From contig NC_092613.1 in the NCBI RefSeq assembly GCF_047663525.1, positions 3,311,501-3,375,500 of the forward strand: 64,000 bases of DNA, given 5' to 3'. The notes beneath the pieces are model-generated. The model searched no databases. It was not told where the DNA came from and saw only the letters and a program-made list of their open reading frames with translations. Each line of letters starts with the position of its first letter. Within the stretch, counting starts at the first letter, position 1. Origin of the DNA: Anas platyrhynchos. Taxonomy: Eukaryota; Chordata; Aves; Anseriformes; Anatidae. Shown piece after piece: positions 49,501-64,000 of this stretch. The position numbers and the translations under genes were made by a program.

Positions 49501-51160
49501 CCCAGGTCCTGGACAACTGCCCCAACCACAGACTGGCGCCAGCGGTGGATGCACCGCTGCTGATCCCGGAGGCGGTGGAGCTGCTGGAGAAGACCCTGCA
49601 CCCGCAGGAGTACAGCACCTGGAAGATGCTGGGCATCGCCTGGAACAAGACCAGGTGGGCTCTGGGCCTCCACCACCGAGGGGGGCTCCGAGCGGCACCC
49701 CCCGGCTGGGGACACCCCACTTTGGGGGCCGCACACCCACCACCACCTTCTTTGTGCTTTGGCAGGGCCGAGTACCCCAACAGCGAGCAGGTGCCCCCCT
49801 ACATCCCCACCTTCTCTGACGGGTGGCTGCCCCCACCCATGATGAATCCAGAGCAGCAGCAGCAGGTACGGGGCATGGGGGGGGGCAGCAAGGACACCCC
49901 ACTGTCTGCCTGTGTTTCCCCACCTTGCTCTGAGCACGCGTCCCTCTCTGCTCCCCGCACAGTCACCAGCCACCAGCTACAAGAACACCCCCAGCTATGG
50001 GAACATCCCCGGCCATAGGAACGAGGACATTCCCAGCTACGGGGACGTTCCCGGCTACGGGGGCACTCCTGGCTATGGGAGCATCCCTGGCTATGGGAGC
50101 ACTCCTGGCTACGGGAGCACTCCCAACCGGGGGGACGTTCCCAGACGCGGGGACATTCCTGGCCAGGTGTAAGTGCTCCCGCTGCCCCACGGACGCTGTA
50201 GGGGCAGGACTGCAGGAACAGTGCTGGGCGGGACCCAGCCAGGGTTGGGGGCACCCCTGGGTGCTCACTGCTGCCCCCCCCTCCTTCAGGCCCTTTTCGC
50301 CCCCCCCCAGGCTGGCGCGGGCTCTGTACGAGTTTCAGGGCAGGAACCCCCAGGAGCTGAGCGTCAGGATGGGGGACACGCTGGAGGTACAAACTGGGGA
50401 CCCCCAGCGGGTATTCTCTGGGGAATCAGAGCGGGACCCCCCCCGTGTGTGGGGGGTCGGGGGAGCTGCCACATTGTCACCGCCTGCCCTAGGTGCTGGA
50501 CCAGCAGAAGAAGTGGTGGCTGGTGCAGAACAGCATGGGGCACAAGGGCTACGTCCCCAGCAACATCCTGGAGCCGCTGGGGCACGAGGACGGCTGGAGC
50601 CAGGTGGGTCCCCCCCGGATCCCCCCCGTGCCTCCTCCACACCGACAGCACCCGGAGGGGGGGTGCAGGGATCACCCCACCACCCTCTTTCCCTTTGTCC
50701 CCCCTCCCAGGTCAGCCCCCCCAACCTGCACATGGGCTCCTCGCCGGCGGAGGTGACGGCCTGGCTGAAGGACAAGGGCTTCTCGCGGATGTGCGCTGCC
50801 CCCCGAGTCCCCAGAGCGTGGCCCCCCCTTGGAGGGGTCACCCCCCCTGGCTGAGCCAGGCCCCCCCGACCCCTCACAGTCTGTCTGTCTGTCCCCAGCA
50901 CGGTGAGGTGCCTCGGGGTGCTGTCGGGCCACCAGCTGCTGCAGATGACGCCGGAGGAGCTGCGCGCCGTCTGCCCCGAGGAGTGGCGACGCGTCCTCTT
51001 CAAGCTCTCCTCCGTCAAGACGTCCCTGGGGGTGCGTCCCCCGAGCCCCCGCACTGTGACACCCCCCCCAGTGGGTGCTTTCAGGGAGCAGGGTGACGAG
51101 CCCCGGGCTCCCCGCTCCATACTTGTTCTCCCCTCCCTACAGATGAGCCCCAGGGACTGA
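46595..51160 (+). CDS. EPS8L3: EPS8L3, EPS8-like adaptor (19 coding exons)
   Basis: Exons: 46595-46635, 46759-46832, 46907-46971, 47073-47228, 47836-47985, 48073-48146, 48529-48662, 48751-48848, 48934-49042, 49132-49196, 49319-49393, 49506-49654, 49766-49865, 49963-50168, 50290-50386, 50493-50603, 50711-50790, 50899-51031, 51143-51160. All junctions are GT/AG and in phase, giving 644 aa (human about 593). Domains: PTB about 40-185 ([26 protein letters not shown]); a helical middle with [16 protein letters not shown] and a lysine run; a hexapeptide repeat 431-500; SH3 about 507-565 ([17 protein letters not shown]); and a SAM-like C-terminus ending MSPRD. EPS8-family proteins link receptor signalling to Rac and actin; EPS8L3 is the least studied member. 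It is divergent from CSF1 and convergent with the GSTM pair. The start is the only ATG in exon 1 in frame. Confidence 0.97.
47760..47831 (+). repeat. 18-bp tandem repeat at EPS8L3 intron 4 acceptor
   Basis: Three perfect copies of an 18-base unit (CCCCTTGTGCCCCTATAA; 47760-47777, 47778-47795, 47796-47813) and a partial fourth run straight into the exon 5 acceptor (CAG at 47833-47835). Each unit carries CTATAAC, close to a branch-point consensus, plus pyrimidine-rich sequence. Confidence 0.9.
49963..50168 (+). repeat. EPS8L3: Hexapeptide repeat encoded by EPS8L3 exon 14
   Basis: This 206-nt exon is built almost wholly of an 18-base coding repeat giving about eleven units near GYGSTP ([30 protein letters not shown] twice, then drifted [12 protein letters not shown]). 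It joins in frame to the PTB/helical part before it and the SH3 exon after it. The donor must be GTAAGT at 50169, not the upstream GTGTAA, because only that keeps the SH3 frame. I do not recall this repeat in human EPS8L3, which has an unrelated, less regular linker. Confidence 0.9.
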
Positions 51161-51461
51161 GCCCCAGGGACCACGCCGACGCCGTCCCCAACATCCTCCT
51201 GCTGCCACCCCAGGACGGAGCGACCCGGGGGGGGCAGCCCTGCAGGACTGGGGGGGCCTGGCAGCAGGAGGTTCCCCAGCCCCTTAGGGCACCCATTCCT
51301 CCCAAAAGCACCGGCGGTGGGAAGCTGCTGGGGGGGCACCAGGGATCCCCCGGGGAGAACTGCTCTGCAGAAGCCGGGGGGAAGCCGGGTACCCCCCCGG
51401 GGGGGCCACGCACCGCGAAAGGCTCGCACGAGCCCTGCAAGGCTGAGCTGCTGCTGTGGAA

Positions 51462-51467
51462 AATAAA
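51462..51467 (+). terminator. EPS8L3: EPS8L3 polyadenylation signal
   Basis: AATAAA about 300 bases after the stop codon (51158-51160), in a short GC-rich 3' UTR. The convergent GSTM gene ends at about 51,895, leaving roughly 400 bases between the two 3' ends. Confidence 0.85.
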
Positions 51468-51908
51468 GAGAATGACAGCACCGGGCTCTGCGTGGAAATG
51501 GGGGGCCCCACACCCCTGCCCCACACCACCCCCCCTGCTCCACCCCAGCCCAGCAGGGAGGGGGGCTGGGGGTGACACCTCTCACAGGGGTCCCAAGGGG
51601 CACGGCTGTCCCCATGGGGGCACAAAGCCCCCCCCAGCACCACCTTGTTAGTGGGCAGATAAGTGCTAATGAGCACCCCCCCCAGTGAGAGGGGACTCAG
51701 GGCTCCTTTCCCACGGGGACATCGGAGGGGACAACCCACAGAGGAGCCCAACCCCTAGCAAGGGGGTGCCGGGGGCACAGCAGGGTGACAGCCCCCTCCC
51801 ACCTCGCTCTGCCCCTGGCCTCAAGCCCCCCAAGATGGGGAGGGCCAAGTCCAGTGCCTCCCCCCACACACACACTCAGGAGGGACTCAGGGTGCTGGAG
51901 CTCCACAA

Positions 51909-51914
51909 TTTATT
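51909..51914 (-). terminator. Polyadenylation signal of the downstream GSTM gene
   Basis: TTTATT on the plus strand reads AATAAA on the gene strand, about 70 bases after the stop codon, giving a very short 3' UTR with cleavage near 51,895. Confidence 0.85.
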
Positions 51915-51982
51915 GTGTTTGGGGTCCTCACACCCACAGAGCCCCCCAGCCCCAGTATGGGGGGAGCAAGCCCCCCCCACCC

Positions 51983-53685
51983 CTACTCCTTCTTGTTGCC
52001 CCACTTGGCCATCTTGTTGTTGATGGGCATCTTCTGGAAGCGGCTGGACTTCATGTAGGCAGCGACCTTCTCCAGGGCCTGTGGGAGCAAGGGGAGTGCT
52101 AGGGACCCATCGCCCCCCCGAGCCATGACCTCAGGGGTCCCCACCCACGGCCCCCTCCTACTCACCCCGAAGCGGTCCATGAAGTCCTTGAGGTTCTTGT
52201 AGGGCTCCAGGCACTTGGGCTCAAAGATGCTGTTCTGCTCCAGCACGTCAAACATGAGGAAGTCCACGAAGGTGAGCTGCAGGGGGGGGGGACACACGGT
52301 GAGGGGCAGCGTGGGGATGAGGATGACCCCCCCACCCCATTCCCCAGCCGTACCTTGTCCCCTGCAAACCACTTGCGGTCCCCCAGGAAGTTGGAGAAGA
52401 GCTTCAGCTTCCCTGGCAGCTGCTCCAGGTACCCCGGCTTCAGCTTCTCCTGCGAGGGCAAGGAGGCAGCTGTGGCTCCCGCTGCCCAGTGGGGTCCCCG
52501 AAATGACCCCCCCCCACCATGCAGCCCCCGGGGGGTACTCACGAAGTCGGGGTTGTAGCAGACCATGACCAGGCTCATGCGGAAATCCATCACCTGGTTC
52601 TCCAGCATGTCCACGCGCAGCTTCTCCTCCTCCGTCTCCCCGCCTGAGGGATGGGGCAGGCGTCAGCCCCCCCCCGACACCCCCCCCCGCCCCGCAGCCC
52701 CCCCAGCACTCACACATGTTGTGCTTGCGGGCGATGTAGCGCAGGATGGCGTTGCTCTGGGTCAGCTTGGTGCTGCCGTCAATGAAGTAGGGGAGCTGGA
52801 AGGGACATCGGGGTATGGGGACACTGGGGGGGGGGGGCAAGGGAGGGGACACAGAGCTGAGTGCCCCCCCATGGCTCCCCCCAGCCCCTGGCCACCTACA
52901 TTGGGGAAGTCCAGCCCCAGCTTCTCCTTCTCGTTGATCCATTGGCTCTTGTCGTAGTCGGGAGCTGCGGGGGGAGCAGGGGGGTGAGGCCGTGCTGTGC
53001 CCCCCCGGTGGGGCAGGGAGCTGGGTGCCCCCCCCCAGGACACAGCCCCTCTGTTTGGGTCTTGGGAGAGGGCAGAGGCGCTGGGGGGACCCCCCCCCCG
53101 ACACCCCCCAGCCCCATTAATTACACATCGCCCCCCCCGGCGGCGGAATCGGGGCGTGGGGCCCAGCCGCGTGCCCCAGGGGAGCAGTGGGGGGGCTGAG
53201 GGGGTCCGGGGGGGTCCTGGGGGGGGGTGAGATGTGCCGCCCCCCCCTCACCTTCCCCGCAGCTGTACAGCTTGTCCTCGTACGGCGTCTCGGTGTGCTC
53301 CAGCAGCAGGCGGATGGCGTGAGCCAGCTGGGGGGGGGGGGGGGGGGGGGAAGGCGGAAATGAGCCCCCCCACGGTGAGAACCGAGGCACGGAGCAGAGC
53401 GCAGAGAGCAGAGCCCTTAACGCCCCCCCCCCCACAACCACACCGGGGAGACCCCCCCCGCCCTCCCGTACTGGGACCCCCAAACCCTCAGGGACCCCCT
53501 CAGGGACCCCTGGGCACAGCACGAGGCACTGAAGGGGGGGGGGGGGGGGGCTTCACACACACCCCCCCCAGCAGCATCAGGGTCCCCCCCGGCCTTGAGG
53601 AGCCCCCCCCGGCCCTGAGGAGCCCCCCCCGCCCCCCCGGCCCCCCACGCACGCCGCGGATGTCCCAGTATCCCAGCACCGCCAT
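51983..53685 (-). CDS. GSTM: Class-mu glutathione S-transferase, downstream copy (8 exons)
   Basis: Exons on the minus strand: 53653-53685, 53252-53327, 52900-52964, 52714-52795, 52543-52643, 52354-52449, 52166-52276, 51983-52078. They give 219 aa, the family length. The N-terminal thioredoxin-like half has MAVLGYWDIRG (catalytic Tyr6), LPYFIDG and the glutathione-binding [18 protein letters not shown]. The C-terminal all-helical half has LTFVDFLMFDVLEQNSIFEPKCLEPYKNL and ends KWGNKKE. The enzyme joins glutathione to electrophiles in the cytosol, as a dimer. Its second half (IFEPKCL, AAYMKSSRF) resembles mammalian mu enzymes more than the upstream copy does. Exon 1 is one codon shorter than usual. 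I cannot assign a numbered orthologue. Exons 4-5 share an identical tract with the upstream copy. Confidence 0.96.
52595..52777 (-). repeat. GSTM near-identical tract, downstream copy
   Basis: This 183-base tract matches 55,242-55,437 of the upstream GSTM gene. The exon 5 part (49 bases) and the exon 4 part (64 bases) are identical, and both ends of intron 4 match too; only the C-rich middle of the intron differs in length (70 versus 83 bases for the intron). Outside it the paralogues diverge at once. Confidence 0.9.
53330..53350 (+). repeat. 21-base G run at a GSTM splice acceptor
   Basis: On the gene strand this is an unbroken C tract directly before the AG of exon 2, serving as the polypyrimidine tract of intron 1. 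Length may be variable or imprecisely assembled, and G-quadruplex formation is possible on the opposite strand. Confidence 0.8.
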
Positions 53686-54212
53686 GGCCGCGATCGCTGC
53701 GCCCCCCCCGAGCCCCCCCCCCTTCCCCTTGCCCTTCGCCTTCCCGGGGCGGGGTTTGGCGGGGGGGGGGGGCCCTTAAAGGGGAAGGCGGCTGCATGCG
53801 GGGGGGGGCCGCGGGGCGCAGCCTCAACCCTGGGCCCTACGGTGTGCGTGCGGCCCCCCCCCCCCCCTCCACCCACCCCCACCCCCACCCACCGGGGGGG
53901 CTCTGCACTGCCCCAGATTGCACGGGGGGGTCTATTTTCTCCTCCCCCCCCCCCGGTGCAAAGTAGCAGCCCCTGTCCTGGGGGCCCCTTCCACCCCCGC
54001 ACGGTGCATGGGGGTCTCATTACCCCGGGGGGGGGCGTGGGGGCCCTCCCGCCTCCCTTTATCCGGGGGGGGGGCATGGAGGGATAACCCCCCACCCCCC
54101 CCGGGATGCGTGAGGGCGCCGTCACCCCCAGGAGCTGTCCCCAGGGTCCCCACCCCTCCCGGCACCCTGCGGCAGCTCCATGCACACAGAGGGCAGGGTG
54201 CGGACCCCCAGC
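53686..54212 (-). promoter_or_regulatory. Promoter region of the downstream GSTM gene
   Basis: About 530 bases separate this start codon from the poly(A) signal of the upstream GSTM gene. The stretch is full of C and G runs (for example 53,760-53,900 and 54,020-54,110) and shows no TATA box. I found no clear antioxidant-response element, although such sites are typical of GST genes. Confidence 0.4.
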
Positions 54213-54218
54213 TTTATT
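54213..54218 (-). terminator. Polyadenylation signal of the upstream GSTM gene
   Basis: TTTATT on the plus strand is AATAAA on the gene strand, about 55 bases beyond the stop codon (54270-54272). Confidence 0.85.
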
Positions 54219-54269
54219 CTGCAGGGGAGGGGGCTGGGGGGGGGCACATGTGGGGGGCACACATCTCGG

Positions 54270-56110
54270 TCACTCCTTCTTGTTGCACCACTTCGCAGTA
54301 GGCCAGAAGATGGGGGTCTTCATGAAGCGCCCCGACTGCATGTATGCCCGGATCTTCTCCAGAGCCTGTGGGGCGGAGAGGGCATGGGGACTGGGGACAG
54401 GGGACAGGGACGGGGACAGGGACAGGGACAGGGACGGGGATGGGACGGGATGGGGATGGGGACAGAGCTGGGACAGGATTGGGGACAGGGACAGGGATAG
54501 GGATGGGACAGGGATAGGGATGGGGATGGGGATGGGATGGGGATGGGGACAGGGATAGGGATCAGACAGGGATGAGGATGGGAACAGGGATGGGGATGGG
54601 ATGGGGACAGGGGTAGGGATAGGGATGGGGATGGGACAAGGATGGGGACAGGGACACTGGGGTGTCCCCGCTCACCTCGAAGCGCTGCAGGAACTGGCTC
54701 AGGTTGCCCTGCAGCTCAGGGCAATCGGGGACAAACATACGCTGCTGGTCTAGCACGTCGTACGCCACAAAGTCGACGAAGGTGAGCTGCGGCGGGGGGA
54801 ACAGTAGGGTCAGAGTGCCACCCCCCACCCCCAGCCCCCCCAGCCCCCCCAGCCCCCAGCACCCACCTTCTCCCCAGCAAACCAGGCCCGGGAGCCCAGG
54901 AACCGCGACAGCTCCCGCAGCTTCCCTGGCAGCTGCTCCAGGTACGCTGGCTTCAGCTTCTCCTGTGCACGGGGGGGGGCAGAGCTGGTGCAGGGCCCCC
55001 CCAGCCCCCCCAGCACCTGGGGTCCCAGCCCCATGGCCAGGACCAGGCAGGAAGGGGCCCATTCCCAGCGCACCTTTGCAGTGGCAATTAGAGGTTGTGT
55101 TGTGTTTTGTGATGACCCCATGTCTCCAGCTGCCCAGGGACCCCAGGGGGGGTCCTGTCCCCCTTTCCCCCCCCCCCCATGGCACTCACAAAGTCAGGGT
55201 TGTAGCAGAGCCGGATGAAGCTCATGCGCAGATCCATCAGTTGGTTCTCCAGCATGTCCACGCGCAGCTTCTCCTCCTCCGTCTCCCCGCCTGAGGGATG
55301 GGGCAGGCGTCAGGCCCCCCCACACCCCCAGCAAAGCCCCCCCCCCCCGCCCCGCAGCCCCCCCAGCACTCACACATGTTGTGCTTGCGGGCGATGTAGC
55401 GCAGGATGGCGTTGCTCTGGGTCAGCTTGGTGCTGCCATCGATGAGATAGGGCAGCTGGGGGAGGCAGCGGGGGGGGGGCGGAGGGGGGGGTCAGTCCTG
55501 GAAGGCCCCAGCCCCACCGTGCGCCCCCACCCCGTGCCCAGCCCCCACCTACGTTGGGGAAATCGAGGCCCAGCTTCTCCTTCTCGTTGGTCCAGTCACT
55601 CGGGTCAAAGTCTGGGGCTGGGGGGGGAAAGGAAGATAAGGGGAGCAACGAGGGGGGGGAGCAGGGAGGGAGGGGGGGCACAGGGAGATGGGTCCCCCCG
55701 GCTCCCCCCACTGCACCAAGGAGGCAGGGGACTCGCAGAGGGGGCTCCCCGGGGGCAGCCACCCCCCCCCCCCCGGCTCCCTGCCCTCCAATCCCCCGCC
55801 TGCAGGCACTGAGCCAGGGCCGAGCTCCAGGGCCGGGGGGGGGGGGGGCAGCCGGGGGTCCCCTCCTCGGGCCGTGCTGCCCCCCCCCTACCTGGCCCGA
55901 GTCTGTACTGCCGCTCCTCGTAGGGGGTCCCGCTGTACTCCAGCAGCAGGCGGATGGCGTGGGCCAGCTGGGGGCAGAGCAGGGGGCCGGTCACCCCGCT
56001 CAGTGCCCCCCCGGATTAGGACCCCCCCCCGGATTAGGACCCCCCCCTCCGGACCCTCCCCTGTCCCCGCTCACCCCGCGGACGTCCCAGTAGCCCAGCG
56101 TGACAACCAT
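54270..56110 (-). CDS. GSTM2: Class-mu glutathione S-transferase, GSTM2-like upstream copy (8 exons)
   Basis: Exons on the minus strand: 56075-56110, 55892-55967, 55553-55617, 55374-55455, 55190-55290, 54867-54962, 54676-54786, 54270-54365. All are in phase, giving 220 aa. The sequence ([60 protein letters not shown]) is close to the chicken class-mu enzyme usually called GSTM2 as I remember it. Tyr7 activates glutathione and QSNAILRY binds it. Exon lengths equal those of the downstream copy except exon 1 (one codon longer), showing tandem duplication. It begins only about 250 bases beyond the AMPD2 poly(A) signal and points the same way. The number in the symbol is less certain than the family. 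Confidence 0.96.
54383..54662. repeat. (GGGGAC/GGGGAT)n minisatellite in GSTM intron 7
   Basis: About 280 bases of six-base units GGGGAC, AGGGAC, GGGGAT and GGGATA fill the last intron of the upstream GSTM gene. The plus strand is G-rich with regularly spaced GGG runs, ideal for G-quadruplexes; the transcript reads it as C-rich. Copy number is probably variable. Confidence 0.9.
55242..55437 (-). repeat. GSTM near-identical tract, upstream copy
   Basis: Partner of 52,595-52,777. It covers the start of exon 5, all of intron 4 and most of exon 4. The coding bases are identical, including all silent positions, which is unlike the rest of the two genes. Confidence 0.9.
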
Positions 56111-56375
56111 GGCGACTGCGGGGACAGCGCTGGGGACAGCGCCGGGGGCAGCCGGGACGGGACGGGACGGGGCGGGGCGGGGCGGGGGCGGCACCGAGAG
56201 GCCGAGCCCCCCCCCACCCCCCCACCCCCTCCCCCTGCCCCTCCCCGCCTCACCCCCGGAGCGCGAGCGGCCCCCGCCCCCCCCCGTGCCTCAGTTTCCC
56301 CCGAGCTGGGGGCTGCGCTGTGCCCCCCCCCGCTGCACCCCAAGCTCACAGCACCCCGGCTCTTACTTAAATACT
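56111..56375 (-). promoter_or_regulatory. Short promoter interval between AMPD2 end and GSTM2-like gene
   Basis: About 265 bases lie between the start codon of the GSTM2-like gene and the AMPD2 poly(A) signal. The part next to the start codon is a repeat of GGGGC/GGGAC words (56,155-56,190), like tandem Sp1 boxes. No TATA box is seen. The upstream GSTM promoter must overlap the AMPD2 termination zone. Confidence 0.5.
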
Positions 56376-56381
56376 TTTATT
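56376..56381 (-). terminator. AMPD2: AMPD2 polyadenylation signal
   Basis: TTTATT on the plus strand reads AATAAA on the AMPD2 strand, about 730 bases after the stop codon. A-rich stretches of the mRNA strand (plus T runs at 56,390-56,425) lie just before it. The 3' UTR would run 56,360-57,111. Confidence 0.75.
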
Positions 56382-57111
56382 TCTCATGCTTTTTTTTTTT
56401 TTCAGTTGTTTTTCTTTTTTTTCTGGTGGCCGTGTGGTCACCAGCACTTGACCTCGGAGCCCACAGCAGGGGCACAGGAAAGGGGGAACACACTCGGGAC
56501 GGGGCGATGCCCCCGCGGGACGAAGCGACCCCATAGGGCCCGGAGCCCCCCCCAGCAGCACAGGGGATGGGGGCAGGCAGCGCCCCAGCCCCACGCCTCC
56601 CTCGAGGCAGCCCCTGGGCCACCAGGTCCCCAGCAGGACAAGGGCACAGCGTGGGCGAGGGGCTGGGGTGGGGGCTGCACCCAGCCTGCCCCCACAGCCC
56701 CTCGTCGCAGGGCGAGAAAGAGGACGGAGATTGGGGCAGGCCCTTCACGGGCAGCAGGACCCCCCCTGCCTGGACACGGTGGGGGTCCCGCACGGCATCC
56801 CCGCACCCGGCACCAGCAGCCCCCAGCCTGGCACCGGGAGGCGAAGCCACAGCCCCCAGCAGGGCCCGTGCCCACACCAGCCCCCGAAGGCTGGCCCCAG
56901 CAGGGCCCAACCCGGCTGAGAGAAAGCAGTGGAAAATAACCAAGAAGGCACAAAAAAAAAAAAAAATAACACTACCAAGAGAAGGGAACAAAGCCCCCAG
57001 GGCAGAGGCACTGGCACAGCCCTGGGGAGGAGCAGCTCAGGGCACTGGGCAGCAGGGGGGGGCAGCAGCGGCAGAGCCTGGCAGGGACACGGGGCCGGGA
57101 GCAGGGGGGGG

Positions 57112-63439
<6,328 letters not shown>

Positions 63440-64000
63440 GGTGGTGGCTCCGGGGGGGCGGCGGGGTAACGGGGAGGGGGGGGTGAGGGGGGGCGGGAGG
63501 GGGCGGCCCCCGGGGCCCCGCGGGACTCTTACGGCGGCGGGGCCGAGCGCTGGCCGCCGGCTCCCTCCCCGGGTTGATGATTGATGCGGGAACCGGGGCT
63601 GGACCAAAGTCCCCGGCGGAGGCAGCCGGAAGCCGGCCCGAGGAAGAGGATGGGGCGGAGGGAGGATGTGGGCGCGGGGCGGGGGGAGGAGGAGGAGGAG
63701 GAGGAGGAGGAGGGGGGGGGAGGAGGCGGCCCGGGGTTGTCGCAGCAACCGGCCCCGCTGCAGCCCCCGGGGGCGGTGCTGCCCCCTCCAGCCCCCGCCG
63801 CAGGCATCGCCCCCCCCCTGGGACGTGGAGTTGCCCCCCCCATGGCATCAGCACCTCCAGCAGCCCCCCCTCTGCCGGGGACACGGCTCTGACCCCCCCC
63901 CCCCAGCACCGCACCCCCCCCCGTCCCCCGGCCCATCAGCGCCCCGCAGCGAGACCCCCCCCCAAGACGAGCATCACCGCCCCCGGACCGGGTGCCCCCT

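Noticed and set aside
50335-51615. A 426-codon open frame antisense to EPS8L3
   Set aside because: It is a shadow of the SH3 and SAM-like exons plus GC-rich introns.

Overview
This is a GC-rich, gene-dense piece of a bird genome. Avian character is shown by the proteins (the CSF1 and class-mu GST sequences read like the chicken proteins I remember), by very short introns, by long C/G homopolymer runs and by an avian endogenous-retrovirus LTR. The gene order AHCYL1 - CSF1 - EPS8L3 - GSTM - GSTM - AMPD2 is the conserved block of human 1p13.3, which lies on a microchromosome (chromosome 26) in chicken. The species cannot be fixed from the window. Every gene was assembled by eye from exon reading frames, GT/AG borders and codon phase; all complete genes close in frame.

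Layout. 1-13,250: 5' end of AHCYL1 (minus strand): exon 2 at the left edge, a 12.6-kb first intron, then exon 1 inside a CpG-rich promoter with two CRE motifs. 13,250-16,140: intergenic, with an A-rich low-complexity block and an inverted repeat. 16,145-24,415: CSF1 (minus), complete, with TATA box, eight coding exons, a short intron just after the stop codon and an AU-rich 3' UTR. 24,420-46,590: about 22 kb between the divergent CSF1 and EPS8L3 genes with no gene I can support. It holds TG/CA-rich arrays beside the CSF1 promoter, several inverted repeats, a duplicated 100-bp segment, an old solo LTR (39,136-40,142) and an AT simple repeat. 46,595-51,485: EPS8L3 (plus), complete, 19 coding exons. 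51,895-56,110: two class-mu glutathione S-transferase genes in tandem (minus), eight exons each. 56,360-63,439: AMPD2 (minus), 18 coding exons, with its promoter island at the right edge.

The genes are unrelated housekeeping or signalling functions that share a neighbourhood, not a pathway: IP3-receptor/PP1 regulation (AHCYL1), macrophage growth factor (CSF1), actin/Rac adaptor (EPS8L3), glutathione conjugation (GSTM pair), purine nucleotide balance (AMPD2). The most informative local signals are a gene-conversion-like identical tract shared by the two GSTM genes across an intron, a hexapeptide repeat inserted before the SH3 domain of EPS8L3, and a large alternating purine-pyrimidine tract upstream of CSF1. 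I found no new multi-gene system.
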